Source: an uncultured Bacteroidota bacterium
GTDB taxonomy: Bacteria; Bacteroidota; Bacteroidia; Bacteroidales; P3
NCBI GenBank assembly: GCA_902775135.1
Contig: CACYKY010000017.1
Coordinates: 1-48,354 of the forward strand
DNA: 48,354 nucleotides
Direction: 5' to 3'
Part shown: positions 1 to 9,093 of the stretch, one piece after another
Layout of the letters: each line of letters begins with the position of its first letter
How positions within the stretch are numbered: the first letter of the stretch is position 1
Notes under the pieces: generated by a model
The model's input: the letters and a program-made list of their open reading frames with translations, nothing else
Told to the model about the DNA's origin: nothing
The model's database searches: none
Position numbers and translations under genes: made by a program

Positions 1-13
1 AAACGAATTTGAT

Positions 14-826
14 ATGGCAAAACAGACAGACGGAATCCTCGGGGGATTCAACGGCAAGGTAGGTACGGTGGTGGGTTACCGCTGGAAGGGAATTTGGTGT
101 GTGCGCTCGCACAACGCCCTTGCCCGCAACCCGCGCACGGAGGCGCAGCAGGCGCATCGCGCGATGTTCAAGGCCGAAGTGCAGCTGGCCGGAAAGATGC
201 GATGGGCGGTGAACGTGGGCCTCAAGCTCCCGGCCGACGAGATGAACATGACGGCGCAGAACCTCTTCGTCAAAGGTAACCAGCACGCTTTCAGCTCGGT
301 GGAGGGCTTCTTTAAGGTCGACTACGCCGCCCTGCAGGTGAGCTGCGGCCCTGTGGCCCCTGTGGCGATGACGGAGGCGTCGGTGGATGAGGACAACGTA
401 CTGAATATCAAGTTCGAGAAGAACCCCCTGCGTCGCAGCTGCGACTCGCACGACAGCATCTTCTTCTGGATCTTCAGCGAGGAGCTGCAGGAGGGGTATC
501 TCTCCAATCCCGTCTACAGGAGGATGCAGAAGGCGGCGGTGGCCCTGCCCGATGAGTTTCAGGGCACTACGCTGCATGTCTATGCTTTTGCGCAGGACGA
601 GCAGGGGCGCTGCTCGGAGACGGGGTATATGAGGGTCGGAGATGCCGGAGAAAACGGAGGAGGCGGATTTTCCGGAGAGGCAGGATTTTCCGGGATTTCC
701 GGAGTTTCCGGCGCCAAAGTTTGCGGAATGTCCGGATTTTCCGGGGAGGAAGGCGCTTGCGGGGCGGGAGCCCCGAAGGGGCGACAAGAGGAAAATGGGC
801 AATGGCGCGAGGCACCGCCTTTGTGA
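14..826 (+). CDS. DUF6266 family protein with collagen-like Gly-X-Y tail
   Basis: A 270-residue protein that I place in DUF6266, a Bacteroidota family of unknown function, from the N-terminal pattern GILGGFNGKVGTVVGYRWKG followed by RNPRTEAQ. No signal peptide or membrane segment is visible. The body (about residues 1-205) looks like an ordinary member. The last ~55 residues are unusual: triplets of the form G-F-S, G-E-A, G-I-S, G-V-S, G-M-S make a short collagen-like run (about residues 215-253) encoded by DNA rich in repeated TTTCCGG words, then a charged end. The ATG at 14 is the first in frame, but only 13 bases of upstream sequence are visible. The next gene has its own promoter. Family call fairly sure; function unknown. 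Confidence 0.75.
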   Translation: MAKQTDGILGGFNGKVGTVVGYRWKGIWCVRSHNALARNPRTEAQQAHRAMFKAEVQLAGKMRWAVNVGLKLPADEMNMTAQNLFVKGNQHAFSSVEGFFKVDYAALQVSCGPVAPVAMTEASVDEDNVLNIKFEKNPLRRSCDSHDSIFFWIFSEELQEGYLSNPVYRRMQKAAVALPDEFQGTTLHVYAFAQDEQGRCSETGYMRVGDAGENGGGGFSGEAGFSGISGVSGAKVCGMSGFSGEEGACGAGAPKGRQEENGQWREAPPL

Positions 827-860
827 CAGACTTTTTAGTCTTTTTTAATAAAGTTTTTCA

Positions 861-889
861 TTGCATATAGGATATTTTTCGTATCTTTG
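861..889 (+). promoter_or_regulatory. Bacteroidota-type promoter for the P-domain protein gene
   Basis: TATCTTTG at 882-889 matches the Bacteroides -7 consensus TAnnTTTG; a TTG at 861-863 lies 18 bp upstream as a possible -33 element. Expected transcription start is only a few bases before the ATG at 899, so the leader would be very short. It is the only promoter-like signal before the genes running to 6995. Confidence 0.6.
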
Positions 890-898
890 CAGACAATT

Positions 899-3151
899 AT
901 GCATCGGAAAAAACATAACATTCTGCAATATACGATGCTGATTCTTTGCCTGTTACCCATCGGGGCAAAGGGTCAGCGGATTGTCCATGTGATGAGCGAC
1001 ACCACCGTTTGCGCACAGGATTCGGTGGTGGTGGGCATGGGGTTCGACAGGAACCACGAGGTGGTGGTGCGCAATGTGGAGACGGCCCTGAGGCACGGCG
1101 ACACCGCCTTCCTGCCCGACGGCGTGGAGTGCGGCACGATGGGCTGCTCCTACCGCTCGGCGGTGACCTTCACGGAGTTTGCTCCGGGAACCACCATCAC
1201 GTCGATGAACGACATCAAGTACATCCGCCTCAACATAGAGCACTCCTTCGTGGGCGACCTCTACATCAACGTCACCTGCCCCAACGGGCAGAAGGCCGAC
1301 ATCCTGCGCTTCAGCAACTACGGCGGCGGCGCCTCGCTGTCGAGCTGCCTGACGGGCTTGCCGGCATCGTCGCGCGGATGGAACGGTCCCGCCTCCAACA
1401 ACCAGGACCACACCACCTTGGGCGTTGCCAACTCCGACGACTACGCCTATGACCCCTGCGCCAACTCGGCGACGACCAACGCTCCCGGCACGGGGTGGAA
1501 CTACTGCTGGAGCAACAACACCTCCGCCGGCTACAGCTACGCCTCCGGCGGGGGATACATCTACCGCAGCGCCAACCAGATCTATTCTCCCGACGCCGGC
1601 ACCTTCTGCAACTACCGCGTGGATTCGTCGAATGTGGCAGCCGGCACCCAGTTCTACCAGCCCGACGAGAGTTTCGCCAGCCTTGTGGGGTGTCCGCTCA
1701 ACGGCGAATGGTACATCGAGGTCATCGACGGCGTGACGCACGACAACGGCTACATCTTCGACTGGGAGCTGGTGCTGAACGACGCGCTGGTGCCGCAGGA
1801 CAGCATGGTGACGGGATACGACCTGACGGGCAACTCGGTGAGCCGCATCGACGACTCCACCTTCGCCGTCCACCGTCCCCTGGGCAGCACGTCGGACACC
1901 ACCGTCACCTACCATGTGACCATTCACGGCATCGGAGGCGCCACCCTCGACACCGTCATCAGCGTGCGCTTCGTCCCGCAGCTCTACCGGCTGGTGGACG
2001 GCCACTACTGCGAGGGCGACACCCTCGTGGTGGACGAGCTGACCATCACCGCCACCACCCACCGCATCGACACCGTGATGATGGCGGGCATCCCCTGCCC
2101 TGTGGTGCGCGAGGTGGACGTCAGCTTCGCCCCCAGCTACGACCTCTACGACACCCTTGCCATCTGCGGCAACCAGCGCTACGTGTACAACGGAGTGGAT
2201 TACGGCGGCCCCGGAGACTTCCTGATACAGGACCTCACCTCGCAGGGATGCGACAGCATCACCCACCTGACGCTGACGGCCATCGACGCCCAGTTCAGCG
2301 CCGCCCCCTACATCAGCGCCGACGGCGAGCGGTGGGTGCGCGACTCCATCCTGGCGGGATGCGTCCCCTTCACCATCTGGCTGGCCGACAGCACGGAGAA
2401 AGAGGCCTCGTGCCGCTGGCACACAGGCGATACCGGCTGGTACAGCAGCACCCACCTGGCGCACACCTACGACAGCGCCGGCACCTACACCATCACGCTG
2501 GCGGCCACCAGCATCAACGGCTGCCGCGATACGGCGGTGCTGCACAACATGGTGCGGGTGTTCGAGACCCCCAAGCCCGACTTCTGGTGGGAGCCGGAAG
2601 GCCCCGTGATGTCGCACCCGACGGTGGACCTCTACGCCGTCGAGGGCGAAGGGCTGCTGGATTACATCTGGACGATACCGAAAAACGACGGCAGCGGTAG
2701 CGACAGCCTCAACGGACCTACGGCCTCCTACTCGTGGATGACCGATGGCGACCTCGTGTCGGGCGACGTGAACGTCACCCTCATCGAGGTGCTCCACCAC
2801 ATGGGCCCCTACGGCCTTACGGTGGATTGCTACGACAGCGTGACGAAGGCCATCACCATCGTCAACGACTGGCTGCAGTTCCCCAACGTCGTCACCCCCA
2901 ACGGCGACGGCGTCAACGACATCTGGAAGGTGGTGAACCTGCTGGAATGCGGCCAGTACTCGATGAACGAGCTGTGGGTGTACAGCGCCTGGGGCTCGCT
3001 GGTGTATCATGCGAAAAACATCACGAAAGAGGATGAATTCTGGGACCCCGAGGACACCAACAGCCCCGACGGCACCTACTACTTCCGCTTCTCGGCACGC
3101 AGCCTCTACGGCATCGTGAAACGGAGCGGCACCATCGAGGTGGTGAGATAA
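899..3151 (+). CDS. Secreted P-domain/PKD protein with T9SS type B sorting domain
   Basis: A 750-residue exported protein. I choose the ATG at 899: it gives a normal signal peptide (basic n-region MHRKKH, hydrophobic core MLILCLLPIG, likely cleavage after GAKG). A TTG at 887 lies inside the promoter and is unlikely. About residues 92-293 form a proprotein-convertase P-domain-like beta sandwich (motifs EHSFVGDLYINVTCPNGQ, GEWYIEVIDG, FDWELVLN) with no protease domain. A PKD-like segment (about 475-560) includes HTYDSAGTYTITL. The last ~90 residues (FPNVVTPNGDGVNDIWKV ... GTYYFRFSARS) are a gliding-motility/T9SS type B C-terminal sorting domain, so it is probably exported through the outer membrane by T9SS. 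It is a paralogue of the next gene, 13 bp downstream. Ligand unknown; adhesion or glycan binding is a guess. Confidence 0.85.
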   Translation: MHRKKHNILQYTMLILCLLPIGAKGQRIVHVMSDTTVCAQDSVVVGMGFDRNHEVVVRNVETALRHGDTAFLPDGVECGTMGCSYRSAVTFTEFAPGTTITSMNDIKYIRLNIEHSFVGDLYINVTCPNGQKADILRFSNYGGGASLSSCLTGLPASSRGWNGPASNNQDHTTLGVANSDDYAYDPCANSATTNAPGTGWNYCWSNNTSAGYSYASGGGYIYRSANQIYSPDAGTFCNYRVDSSNVAAGTQFYQPDESFASLVGCPLNGEWYIEVIDGVTHDNGYIFDWELVLNDALVPQDSMVTGYDLTGNSVSRIDDSTFAVHRPLGSTSDTTVTYHVTIHGIGGATLDTVISVRFVPQLYRLVDGHYCEGDTLVVDELTITATTHRIDTVMMAGIPCPVVREVDVSFAPSYDLYDTLAICGNQRYVYNGVDYGGPGDFLIQDLTSQGCDSITHLTLTAIDAQFSAAPYISADGERWVRDSILAGCVPFTIWLADSTEKEASCRWHTGDTGWYSSTHLAHTYDSAGTYTITLAATSINGCRDTAVLHNMVRVFETPKPDFWWEPEGPVMSHPTVDLYAVEGEGLLDYIWTIPKNDGSGSDSLNGPTASYSWMTDGDLVSGDVNVTLIEVLHHMGPYGLTVDCYDSVTKAITIVNDWLQFPNVVTPNGDGVNDIWKVVNLLECGQYSMNELWVYSAWGSLVYHAKNITKEDEFWDPEDTNSPDGTYYFRFSARSLYGIVKRSGTIEVVR

Positions 3152-3164
3152 GGACAAGAAGACA

Positions 3165-5846
3165 TTGAAGACACGAAGGCTCATAATGGGATTGATGGCG
3201 ATGGCCATGCTGACGGCGGCTCCTGCGGCATCGCAGGAGATTGTCTCCTTCCACGTGCCCACCAGCGTCTGCAACAGCGACACCGCCCGAGTGAGCTTCG
3301 GCTACCTCTCGACACGCAGCATCGTCATCGAGCAAAGCCACGCCTCCCTCGGCCACAGCGAGCAGGTGTACCTCCCCGACGGGCAGCCGTGCGGCACGAC
3401 GAGCTGCTCCTACCGGTCGCCCGTCACCTTCACCGACTTCGCCGCTGGCGCCACCATCACCTCGGTGAACGACATCCTGTTCCTGCGGCTCAACATGGAG
3501 CACTCCTTCCTGGGCGACCTCTACATCAACGTCACCTGCCCCAACGGGCAGAAGGCCGACATCATGCGCTTCAGCAACTACAGCGGTAATGCCTCGCTGT
3601 CGAGCTGCCTGACGGGCTTGCCGGCGTCGTCGCGCGGATGGAACGGCCCCTCCGGCTCCAACGAAGACCACGCCTACCTGGGCCTCCCCGACCGCACCAC
3701 CGACAACCCCACCAACCCCTGCGCCCACTCGGCCAACAGCAACGCTCCCGGCATCGGGTGGAACTACTGCTGGAGCAACAACACCAGCTCGGGGTATACC
3801 TATGCCGGCAACGGGGGATACGTCTACCGCTCCAGCAGCCAACAATTCGCCGAATACCAGAACAGCCGTTCCTACTACCGGGTGGACTCCTCCAACGTGG
3901 CCGCCGGCACCCACTTCTACCATCCCGACGAGAACTTCGCCAGCCTTGTGGGATGTCCGCTGAACGGCGAATGGTACATCGAGGTTTTCGACGGTGTGGA
4001 GCAGGACAACGGCTACATCTTCGAGTGGGAGCTGTCGCTCAACCCCACCCTGCTGCCGCCCGACGAGTGCGAGGTGACGGGATACGACGTCAGCGGCTAC
4101 GGCGTCACGATACTCAACGACTCCACCTTCACCATCACGCCCCCTGAAGGCCTCACCCACGACACCACCATTGCCTACACCTACACCATCCACTCCACCT
4201 GCGGCGACATCGACAGCACCGTCGACCTCACCTTCCACCCCACCTACCGCACCGAGACGACCGTCGAGGGCTGCGAGAGCTACACCTGGAAAGGCCACAC
4301 CTATACCGCCAACGCCAACATCATCGAATCGGCGCACACCCCCTTCGGGTGCGACAGCATCTCGCGCGTGCACGTGGTGGTGCATCCCGGCTACCACCTC
4401 GACGAGACGACCGCCATAGTGGAGAACGAGCTGCCCTATAGCCACCTCGGGCGCACATTCGACGACGAAGTGGCCGACTCGCTCCTGAGCGACACCACCA
4501 CCTTCGGCTGCGACAGCAACGTGGTCTTCACCCTCATCGTCTACCGCAACGTGGCCACGCAAGCCTACGACACCCTTTGCGCCAACAGCCTTCCCTACCT
4601 CTGGAACGGTCTCACCCTCGACGCCTCCGCCGACACCGCCGTCACGCTGCTCACCTCGCATGGGGCCGACAGCGTCGTCACCCTGCACCTGCATGTGCTC
4701 CCCGCCCACGACACCCTCATCGTCACCGAGGTGACGGAGAACGAGCTGCCCGTCACCATCCTCGGAGAGGACTACTACGCCTCCATCGACACCACCCTTC
4801 ACCTCACCAACATCTACGGGTGCGACTCGCTAGTGACCCACCGCCTGACCGTGCACCACAACCACAGCTACACCTACAGCCGCACCATCTGCGACAGCGA
4901 CCTCCCCTGCACGTGGAACGGCGCCCTCTTCGATTCGGCCGACACCATCGTGCTGACGCTCACCGACCGCTACGGCGCCGACAGCACCGTCACCCTCATC
5001 CTCAACGTCAACCCCACCTACAACGTTTCCATCGACACCGTCATCTGCGACAACCACCCCTTCCTCCTGGGCAACCACGAGCTGGCGGAGAGTGGCCAAT
5101 ACACCGTTGTCCTTGTCTCGTCGCAGGGATGCGACAGCAGCGTCACCGTCGACCTCACCGTCAACCTCCACGACGAATTCACCCTCTACGACACCATCTG
5201 CGCCAACGACAGCTACACCTTCGGCGACCACACCTACGACCAATCCGGCACCTATGTCTACAGCTACACCAACGTCCTCGGGTGCGACTCCACCATCACC
5301 CTCAACCTGGGCATCCTTGCCGGCAACCTCAAGGCCGACATCAGGGCCGTCCCCCTGATGGTCACCAACACCCATCCCAACTTCGACCTCCACGACAACA
5401 GCGAGTACGCCTCGTCGCGCTTGTGGATTATCGAGGACAACCACTTCACGCAGCACAGCCTCAGCTACACCTTCCCCGACGGCACCGACACCCTTCCCGT
5501 CACCCTCGTTGCCTACAGCCCTGAAGGCTGCACCGACACCGCCCGCACCGCCATCCTCATCGACCGCGCCGCCGTCTTCACCCCCAACGCCTTCACCCCC
5601 AGCGAGAGCACCAACAACACCTGGCAACCCGTCCTCAACGAAATAGAATACCTGGAAGTCTGGATATACAACCGCACGGGACTCCTGGTCGCCCACCTGG
5701 AGGGCACCGACCTCCGCTGGGACGGCACCGCCGACGACGGCACCGCCTGTCCCCAGGGAGCCTATGTCTACAACCTCCACTACCGCACCATCCCCCGTCC
5801 GGAGAAGCTCCAGTCGCTCACGGGCACCATCCTCTTAATCAGATAA
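3165..5846 (+). CDS. Secreted P-domain protein with GCDS repeats and T9SS type B sorting domain
   Basis: An 893-residue paralogue of the preceding gene. A TTG start at 3165 gives a proper signal peptide (MKTRRLIMGLMAMAMLTAAP, cleavage near AAS/Q); the in-frame ATG at 3186 would lose all basic residues, so I prefer TTG. The N-terminal P-domain (about residues 75-290) is nearly identical in stretches to its neighbour (GDLYINVTCPNGQKADIM). The middle (about 360-720) is a string of divergent ~42-55-residue repeats, most ending in (G)CDS-x-VT-L-x-V, with Cys pairs that could form disulfides; similar repeats reappear in the last gene of the window. The C-terminus (FTPNAFTPSESTNNTWQP ... GAYVYNLHYR) is a T9SS type B sorting domain. 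Probably a cell-surface or secreted protein; function unknown. dapD begins 2 bp after its stop. Confidence 0.85.
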   Translation: MKTRRLIMGLMAMAMLTAAPAASQEIVSFHVPTSVCNSDTARVSFGYLSTRSIVIEQSHASLGHSEQVYLPDGQPCGTTSCSYRSPVTFTDFAAGATITSVNDILFLRLNMEHSFLGDLYINVTCPNGQKADIMRFSNYSGNASLSSCLTGLPASSRGWNGPSGSNEDHAYLGLPDRTTDNPTNPCAHSANSNAPGIGWNYCWSNNTSSGYTYAGNGGYVYRSSSQQFAEYQNSRSYYRVDSSNVAAGTHFYHPDENFASLVGCPLNGEWYIEVFDGVEQDNGYIFEWELSLNPTLLPPDECEVTGYDVSGYGVTILNDSTFTITPPEGLTHDTTIAYTYTIHSTCGDIDSTVDLTFHPTYRTETTVEGCESYTWKGHTYTANANIIESAHTPFGCDSISRVHVVVHPGYHLDETTAIVENELPYSHLGRTFDDEVADSLLSDTTTFGCDSNVVFTLIVYRNVATQAYDTLCANSLPYLWNGLTLDASADTAVTLLTSHGADSVVTLHLHVLPAHDTLIVTEVTENELPVTILGEDYYASIDTTLHLTNIYGCDSLVTHRLTVHHNHSYTYSRTICDSDLPCTWNGALFDSADTIVLTLTDRYGADSTVTLILNVNPTYNVSIDTVICDNHPFLLGNHELAESGQYTVVLVSSQGCDSSVTVDLTVNLHDEFTLYDTICANDSYTFGDHTYDQSGTYVYSYTNVLGCDSTITLNLGILAGNLKADIRAVPLMVTNTHPNFDLHDNSEYASSRLWIIEDNHFTQHSLSYTFPDGTDTLPVTLVAYSPEGCTDTARTAILIDRAAVFTPNAFTPSESTNNTWQPVLNEIEYLEVWIYNRTGLLVAHLEGTDLRWDGTADDGTACPQGAYVYNLHYRTIPRPEKLQSLTGTILLIR

Positions 5847-5848
5847 CC

Positions 5849-6646
5849 ATGCAACAACACATCGAACAGATCTGGGAGCAGCGCGACCTGCTCAACGAAA
5901 AAGAATACCGACAGGCCGTCGAGGAAGCCATCGCCCTTCTCGACAGCGGCCAGCTCCGCGTGGCGCAACCCGGCGACGACGGCCAATGGAGCGTCAACGA
6001 ATGGGTGAAGAAAGCCGTCCTCCTCTACTTCCCCCTCTGCGGCATGCAGACCCTCGAGGCGGGCCCCTTCGAGTACCACGACAAGATACCGCTGAAGCAC
6101 CACTTCGCCGAGAACGGCGTGCGCGTCGTCCCGCCGGCCGTAGCGCGCTATGGTGCCTACCTCGCCCCGCAAACCGTCCTCATGCCCTCCTACGTCAATA
6201 TCGGCGCCTATGTGGACAGCGGCACGATGGTGGACACCTGGGCCACCGTGGGCTCCTGCGCCCAGATAGGCAAGCACGTGCACCTCAGCGGCGGCGTGGG
6301 CATCGGCGGCGTGCTGGAACCCGTGCAGGCAGCACCCGTCATCGTGGAGGACAACGCCTTCATCGGCTCGCGATGCATCATCGTCGAAGGCGCCCACATC
6401 GGCCGCGAAGCCGTCCTCGGCTCCGGAACCGTCATCACCGCCTCGACCCACATCATCGACGTCACAGGTCCCGAACCCGTGACCCACATCGGCCATGTGC
6501 CTCCCCGCAGCGTCGTCATTCCCGGCAGCTACACCAAGCACTTCCCCGCCGGCGACTACAACGTCTCCTGCGCCCTCATCATCGGCCAACGCAAAGAATC
6601 CACCGACAAAAAAACCTCTCTCAATGAAGCGCTTCGTCTTTTTTAG
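5849..6646 (+). CDS. dapD: 2,3,4,5-tetrahydropyridine-2,6-dicarboxylate N-succinyltransferase
   Basis: A 265-residue cytoplasmic enzyme of the succinylase branch of lysine/meso-diaminopimelate synthesis, transferring succinyl from succinyl-CoA to tetrahydrodipicolinate. Length fits DapD. The N-terminal helical domain (about 1-90) is followed by hexapeptide repeats of a left-handed beta helix (MPSYVNIGAYVDSGTMVDTW, SCAQIGKHVHLSGGVGIGGV, AFIGSRCIIVEGAHIG), with the family's long GGVLEPVQA loop. It lies 2 bp after a T9SS cargo gene, a functionally odd neighbour, and its last 23 bases overlap the start of the next lipoprotein gene in another frame. Diaminopimelate supply links it loosely to the peptidoglycan genes further on. 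Confidence 0.96.
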   Translation: MQQHIEQIWEQRDLLNEKEYRQAVEEAIALLDSGQLRVAQPGDDGQWSVNEWVKKAVLLYFPLCGMQTLEAGPFEYHDKIPLKHHFAENGVRVVPPAVARYGAYLAPQTVLMPSYVNIGAYVDSGTMVDTWATVGSCAQIGKHVHLSGGVGIGGVLEPVQAAPVIVEDNAFIGSRCIIVEGAHIGREAVLGSGTVITASTHIIDVTGPEPVTHIGHVPPRSVVIPGSYTKHFPAGDYNVSCALIIGQRKESTDKKTSLNEALRLF

Positions 6647-6995
6647 CACCTTGTTGCTCACCCTTGTGGGATGCACCAAAGTCGACGAGATCGACTTTCG
6701 CGGCACCGTCATCGACACTCGCGAATGCACCGCCTCCTATGTCAAGCCCGACCTGGGATACCTCGTCCAACTGGCCACCCCCGACAGCATCGGAGGCACC
6801 TACATCACCTCCGACGGCGTGAGCCACCCCAATGTCGTCATCCTCTACGCCCCCGACCGCCTGCTCTACCGCAACGACAAAATCCGCGGCACCTTCTACC
6901 TCGACGACCAGTACTCGCGCGCCAACTGTTCCATCCATTGGACCGACATCGACCACATCCCCATCGGAGTCTTCACCTCCGTATCTGTTGATTAA
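6624..6995 (+). CDS. Small lipoprotein of unknown function
   Basis: A 123-residue protein starting at the ATG at 6624, inside the end of dapD (23-base overlap, different frame), which suggests translational coupling. MKRFVFFSTLLLTLVGCTK is a classic lipoprotein signal with lipobox LVGC and Cys17 as the acylation site; after it D-E-I-D-F-R-G-T-V begins a small, probably beta-rich domain. A longer reading frame begins upstream, but its N-terminus has low-complexity composition and only shadows dapD. I do not recognise a family. It ends 82 bp before dnaN. Confidence 0.75.
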   Translation: MKRFVFFSTLLLTLVGCTKVDEIDFRGTVIDTRECTASYVKPDLGYLVQLATPDSIGGTYITSDGVSHPNVVILYAPDRLLYRNDKIRGTFYLDDQYSRANCSIHWTDIDHIPIGVFTSVSVD

Positions 6996-7034
6996 TTGTT
7001 AACAAATTTATCGCGCCATTACCGACTTTCTTCG

Positions 7035-7042
7035 TATCTTTG
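7035..7042 (+). promoter_or_regulatory. Promoter -7 box for dnaN operon
   Basis: TATCTTTG followed by C, matching TAnnTTTG, 35 bp before the dnaN ATG in a locally AT-rich gap. No convincing -33 TTTG is seen at the usual distance. Confidence 0.6.
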
Positions 7043-7077
7043 CAAATCGAATCAGAATAATTTAAAACACCGAGAAT

Positions 7078-8220
7078 ATGAAATTTATCGTCAACAGCCA
7101 GCAGTTACACAAGCAGTTGCAGTCGTTGAGCGGAGTCCTCTCGTCGAGCAACACCATGCCCATTATCGGTTGCTTCCACTTCCATCTCGAAGAGAACAAC
7201 CTCACCATCAAGACCACCGACCTCACCACCACCCTCATGGCCCACATGACCGTCGAAACCGGCCGCATGGAAGCCCCCGAAGAGGTCGCCGTGCCCTCCA
7301 AGATGCTGCTGGACATCCTCAAGACCTTCGAGGATGTGCCCCTCACCTTCGATGTCGACCCCTCCAACTTCTCCATCGACATTGTCTCCGGACAGGGCCA
7401 GTACCGCCTTGCCGGCATGGACGCCGCCACCTACCCCACCATGCCCGTCGCCGAAAGCACCAACAAGATTGAGATGAGCGGCGCCGCCCTCGTCAACGCC
7501 ATCAACAAGACCGTCTTCGCCACCAGCAACGACGAGATGCACCAGCAGATGAGCGGCATCTTCTGCGAGATGACCCCCGACGGCGTCACCTTCGTGGCCA
7601 CCGACGCCCACAAGCTCGTCCGCTACCGCCGCAAAGACGTCACCTCCGACGAGAGCACCAACTTCATCCTGCCCAAGAAACCCATCATCATCGTCAAGAA
7701 CATCCTTGCCGCCCGCAAGGAAGACGGCGATGTGACCATCGAATACAACAACACCAACCTCTTCATCACCTTCGACAACTTCTACATCGTCTGCCGCCTC
7801 GTCGACGGCCGCTACCCCAACTACGAGGCCGCCATCCCCAAGGACAACCCCAACAAGCTCATCCTCGACCGCCAGTCGTTCCTCAACACCCTCAAGCGTG
7901 TCTCCATCTTCGCCTCCGAAGCCACCCGTCAGGTGCGCCTCTCCATCAGCGCCGACAAACTGGAAATCTCGGCCGAAGACCTCGAGCTCTCCAACAACGC
8001 CCACGAGACCATCCCCTGCCAGTACGAAGGCGACCCCATGGACATCGGCTTCAACGCCAAGTTCCTCACCGAGATGATCTCCTACCTCGACAGCGAGCAG
8101 GTGCTCGTCGAGCTCTCGCATCCCTCGCGCGCGGGTATCATATTCCCCTATGGCGACGACGACACCGACAAGAAGGACGACATCCTGATGCTCGTCATGC
8201 CCGTCATGCTGGCCAATTAA
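7078..8220 (+). CDS. dnaN: DNA polymerase III subunit beta (sliding clamp)
   Basis: A 380-residue clamp protein, close to the usual length. MKFIVNSQQLHKQLQSLSGV, then PIIGCFHFHLEENNLTIKTT and VPSKMLLDILKTF, are typical of clamp domain 1; VATDAHKLVRYRR in domain 2 is the family's best-conserved motif; the C-terminus ends YGDDD...DILMLVMPVMLAN, matching the M-P-M-x-L pattern of the hydrophobic cleft region. It tethers the replicative polymerase and repair proteins to DNA. It opens a tightly packed run (8 bp to ftsX), with its own promoter upstream. It is not beside dnaA in this window. Confidence 0.97.
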   Translation: MKFIVNSQQLHKQLQSLSGVLSSSNTMPIIGCFHFHLEENNLTIKTTDLTTTLMAHMTVETGRMEAPEEVAVPSKMLLDILKTFEDVPLTFDVDPSNFSIDIVSGQGQYRLAGMDAATYPTMPVAESTNKIEMSGAALVNAINKTVFATSNDEMHQQMSGIFCEMTPDGVTFVATDAHKLVRYRRKDVTSDESTNFILPKKPIIIVKNILAARKEDGDVTIEYNNTNLFITFDNFYIVCRLVDGRYPNYEAAIPKDNPNKLILDRQSFLNTLKRVSIFASEATRQVRLSISADKLEISAEDLELSNNAHETIPCQYEGDPMDIGFNAKFLTEMISYLDSEQVLVELSHPSRAGIIFPYGDDDTDKKDDILMLVMPVMLAN

Positions 8221-8228
8221 AATAGACA

Positions 8229-9083
8229 ATGAAAAACAAAGTCAACCTCTGGGGCACCCACGGAGCTACCATCCTCGGTATCTCCCTGGTGCTCTTTATG
8301 CTGGGATTGCTACTCACCATCGAGTACCACTCCTATCGCCTCACCCACGACACCCAGGAGCGCATCACCTACAAGGTCGACCTCTCGCCCGAAGTGTCCG
8401 ACTCCCTGGCGCTGGCCCTCAAGGCTCGCGTGGAGAAGATGGACTTCGTCAAGCATGTCGACTACATCTCCAGGGAGCAGGCCGCCGAAATCTTCGCCGA
8501 GGACCTCGGCGAGGACTTTGTTGGCTTTGCGGGCTACAACCCCCTCTATCCCTCGCTGATGGTCAACTTCAACGTGGCCCTCCTGCCCGACAACAGCAGC
8601 GAGACCCTCGACCGCTTCTGCTCCGAGGTGGGAGCCCAGGAAGGCGTCACCGGCGTGGCCTACCAGGAGAACGTCGTCGGCGAGCTCCGCGACATCTTCT
8701 ACCGCCTGTCGTGGTTCCTCATCGTCTTCGTGGCCCTGCTGCTGGTCATCACCATCGTGCTCATCTCGAGCCTCATCCGCATAGCCCTCTACAGCAGCCG
8801 CGACACCATCGCCACCATGCGCCTGGTGGGCGCCAAGTCGTCGTTCATCGCACGCCCCTACCGTCTGCGCAGCATCGCATACGGCGCCATCGGCGGCCTC
8901 ATCGCCGACTGTCTGGTGCTGGTCACCCTCTGGGCCTTCGGCAACCAGTTCGGCATCGACCTCCTCGAGGCCGACCACCTCGTATGGTACGGACTCATCG
9001 CGGTGGCCATCATCCTCATAGGCATCCTCATCACCTATCTCGCCACCGCCATCACCGTGCGCCGCCACATAGCAAAGAATTAA
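8229..9083 (+). CDS. ftsX: Cell division ABC transporter permease FtsX
   Basis: A 284-residue inner-membrane protein with FtsX topology: one N-terminal membrane helix (about 14-32), a periplasmic domain (about 33-155) and three C-terminal helices (about 160-182, 212-235, 249-272). The cytoplasmic link ALYSSRDTIATMRLVGAKSSF is the family's most recognisable stretch. With the ATPase FtsE (not in this window) it regulates peptidoglycan hydrolases at the septum. It stands 8 bp after dnaN and 10 bp before the DUF3098 gene, the usual Bacteroidota order before uppP and truB. Confidence 0.93.
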   Translation: MKNKVNLWGTHGATILGISLVLFMLGLLLTIEYHSYRLTHDTQERITYKVDLSPEVSDSLALALKARVEKMDFVKHVDYISREQAAEIFAEDLGEDFVGFAGYNPLYPSLMVNFNVALLPDNSSETLDRFCSEVGAQEGVTGVAYQENVVGELRDIFYRLSWFLIVFVALLLVITIVLISSLIRIALYSSRDTIATMRLVGAKSSFIARPYRLRSIAYGAIGGLIADCLVLVTLWAFGNQFGIDLLEADHLVWYGLIAVAIILIGILITYLATAITVRRHIAKN

Positions 9084-9093
9084 CAACCCCCCA

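Noticed and set aside
953..4802. Long minus-strand open frames (776 and 593 codons) under the P-domain genes
   Set aside because: Same compositional shadow effect; no signal, motif or start context.
899..5846. P-domain proteins considered as secreted subtilisin-like proteases
   Set aside because: No serine-protease catalytic domain or motif is present in either protein.
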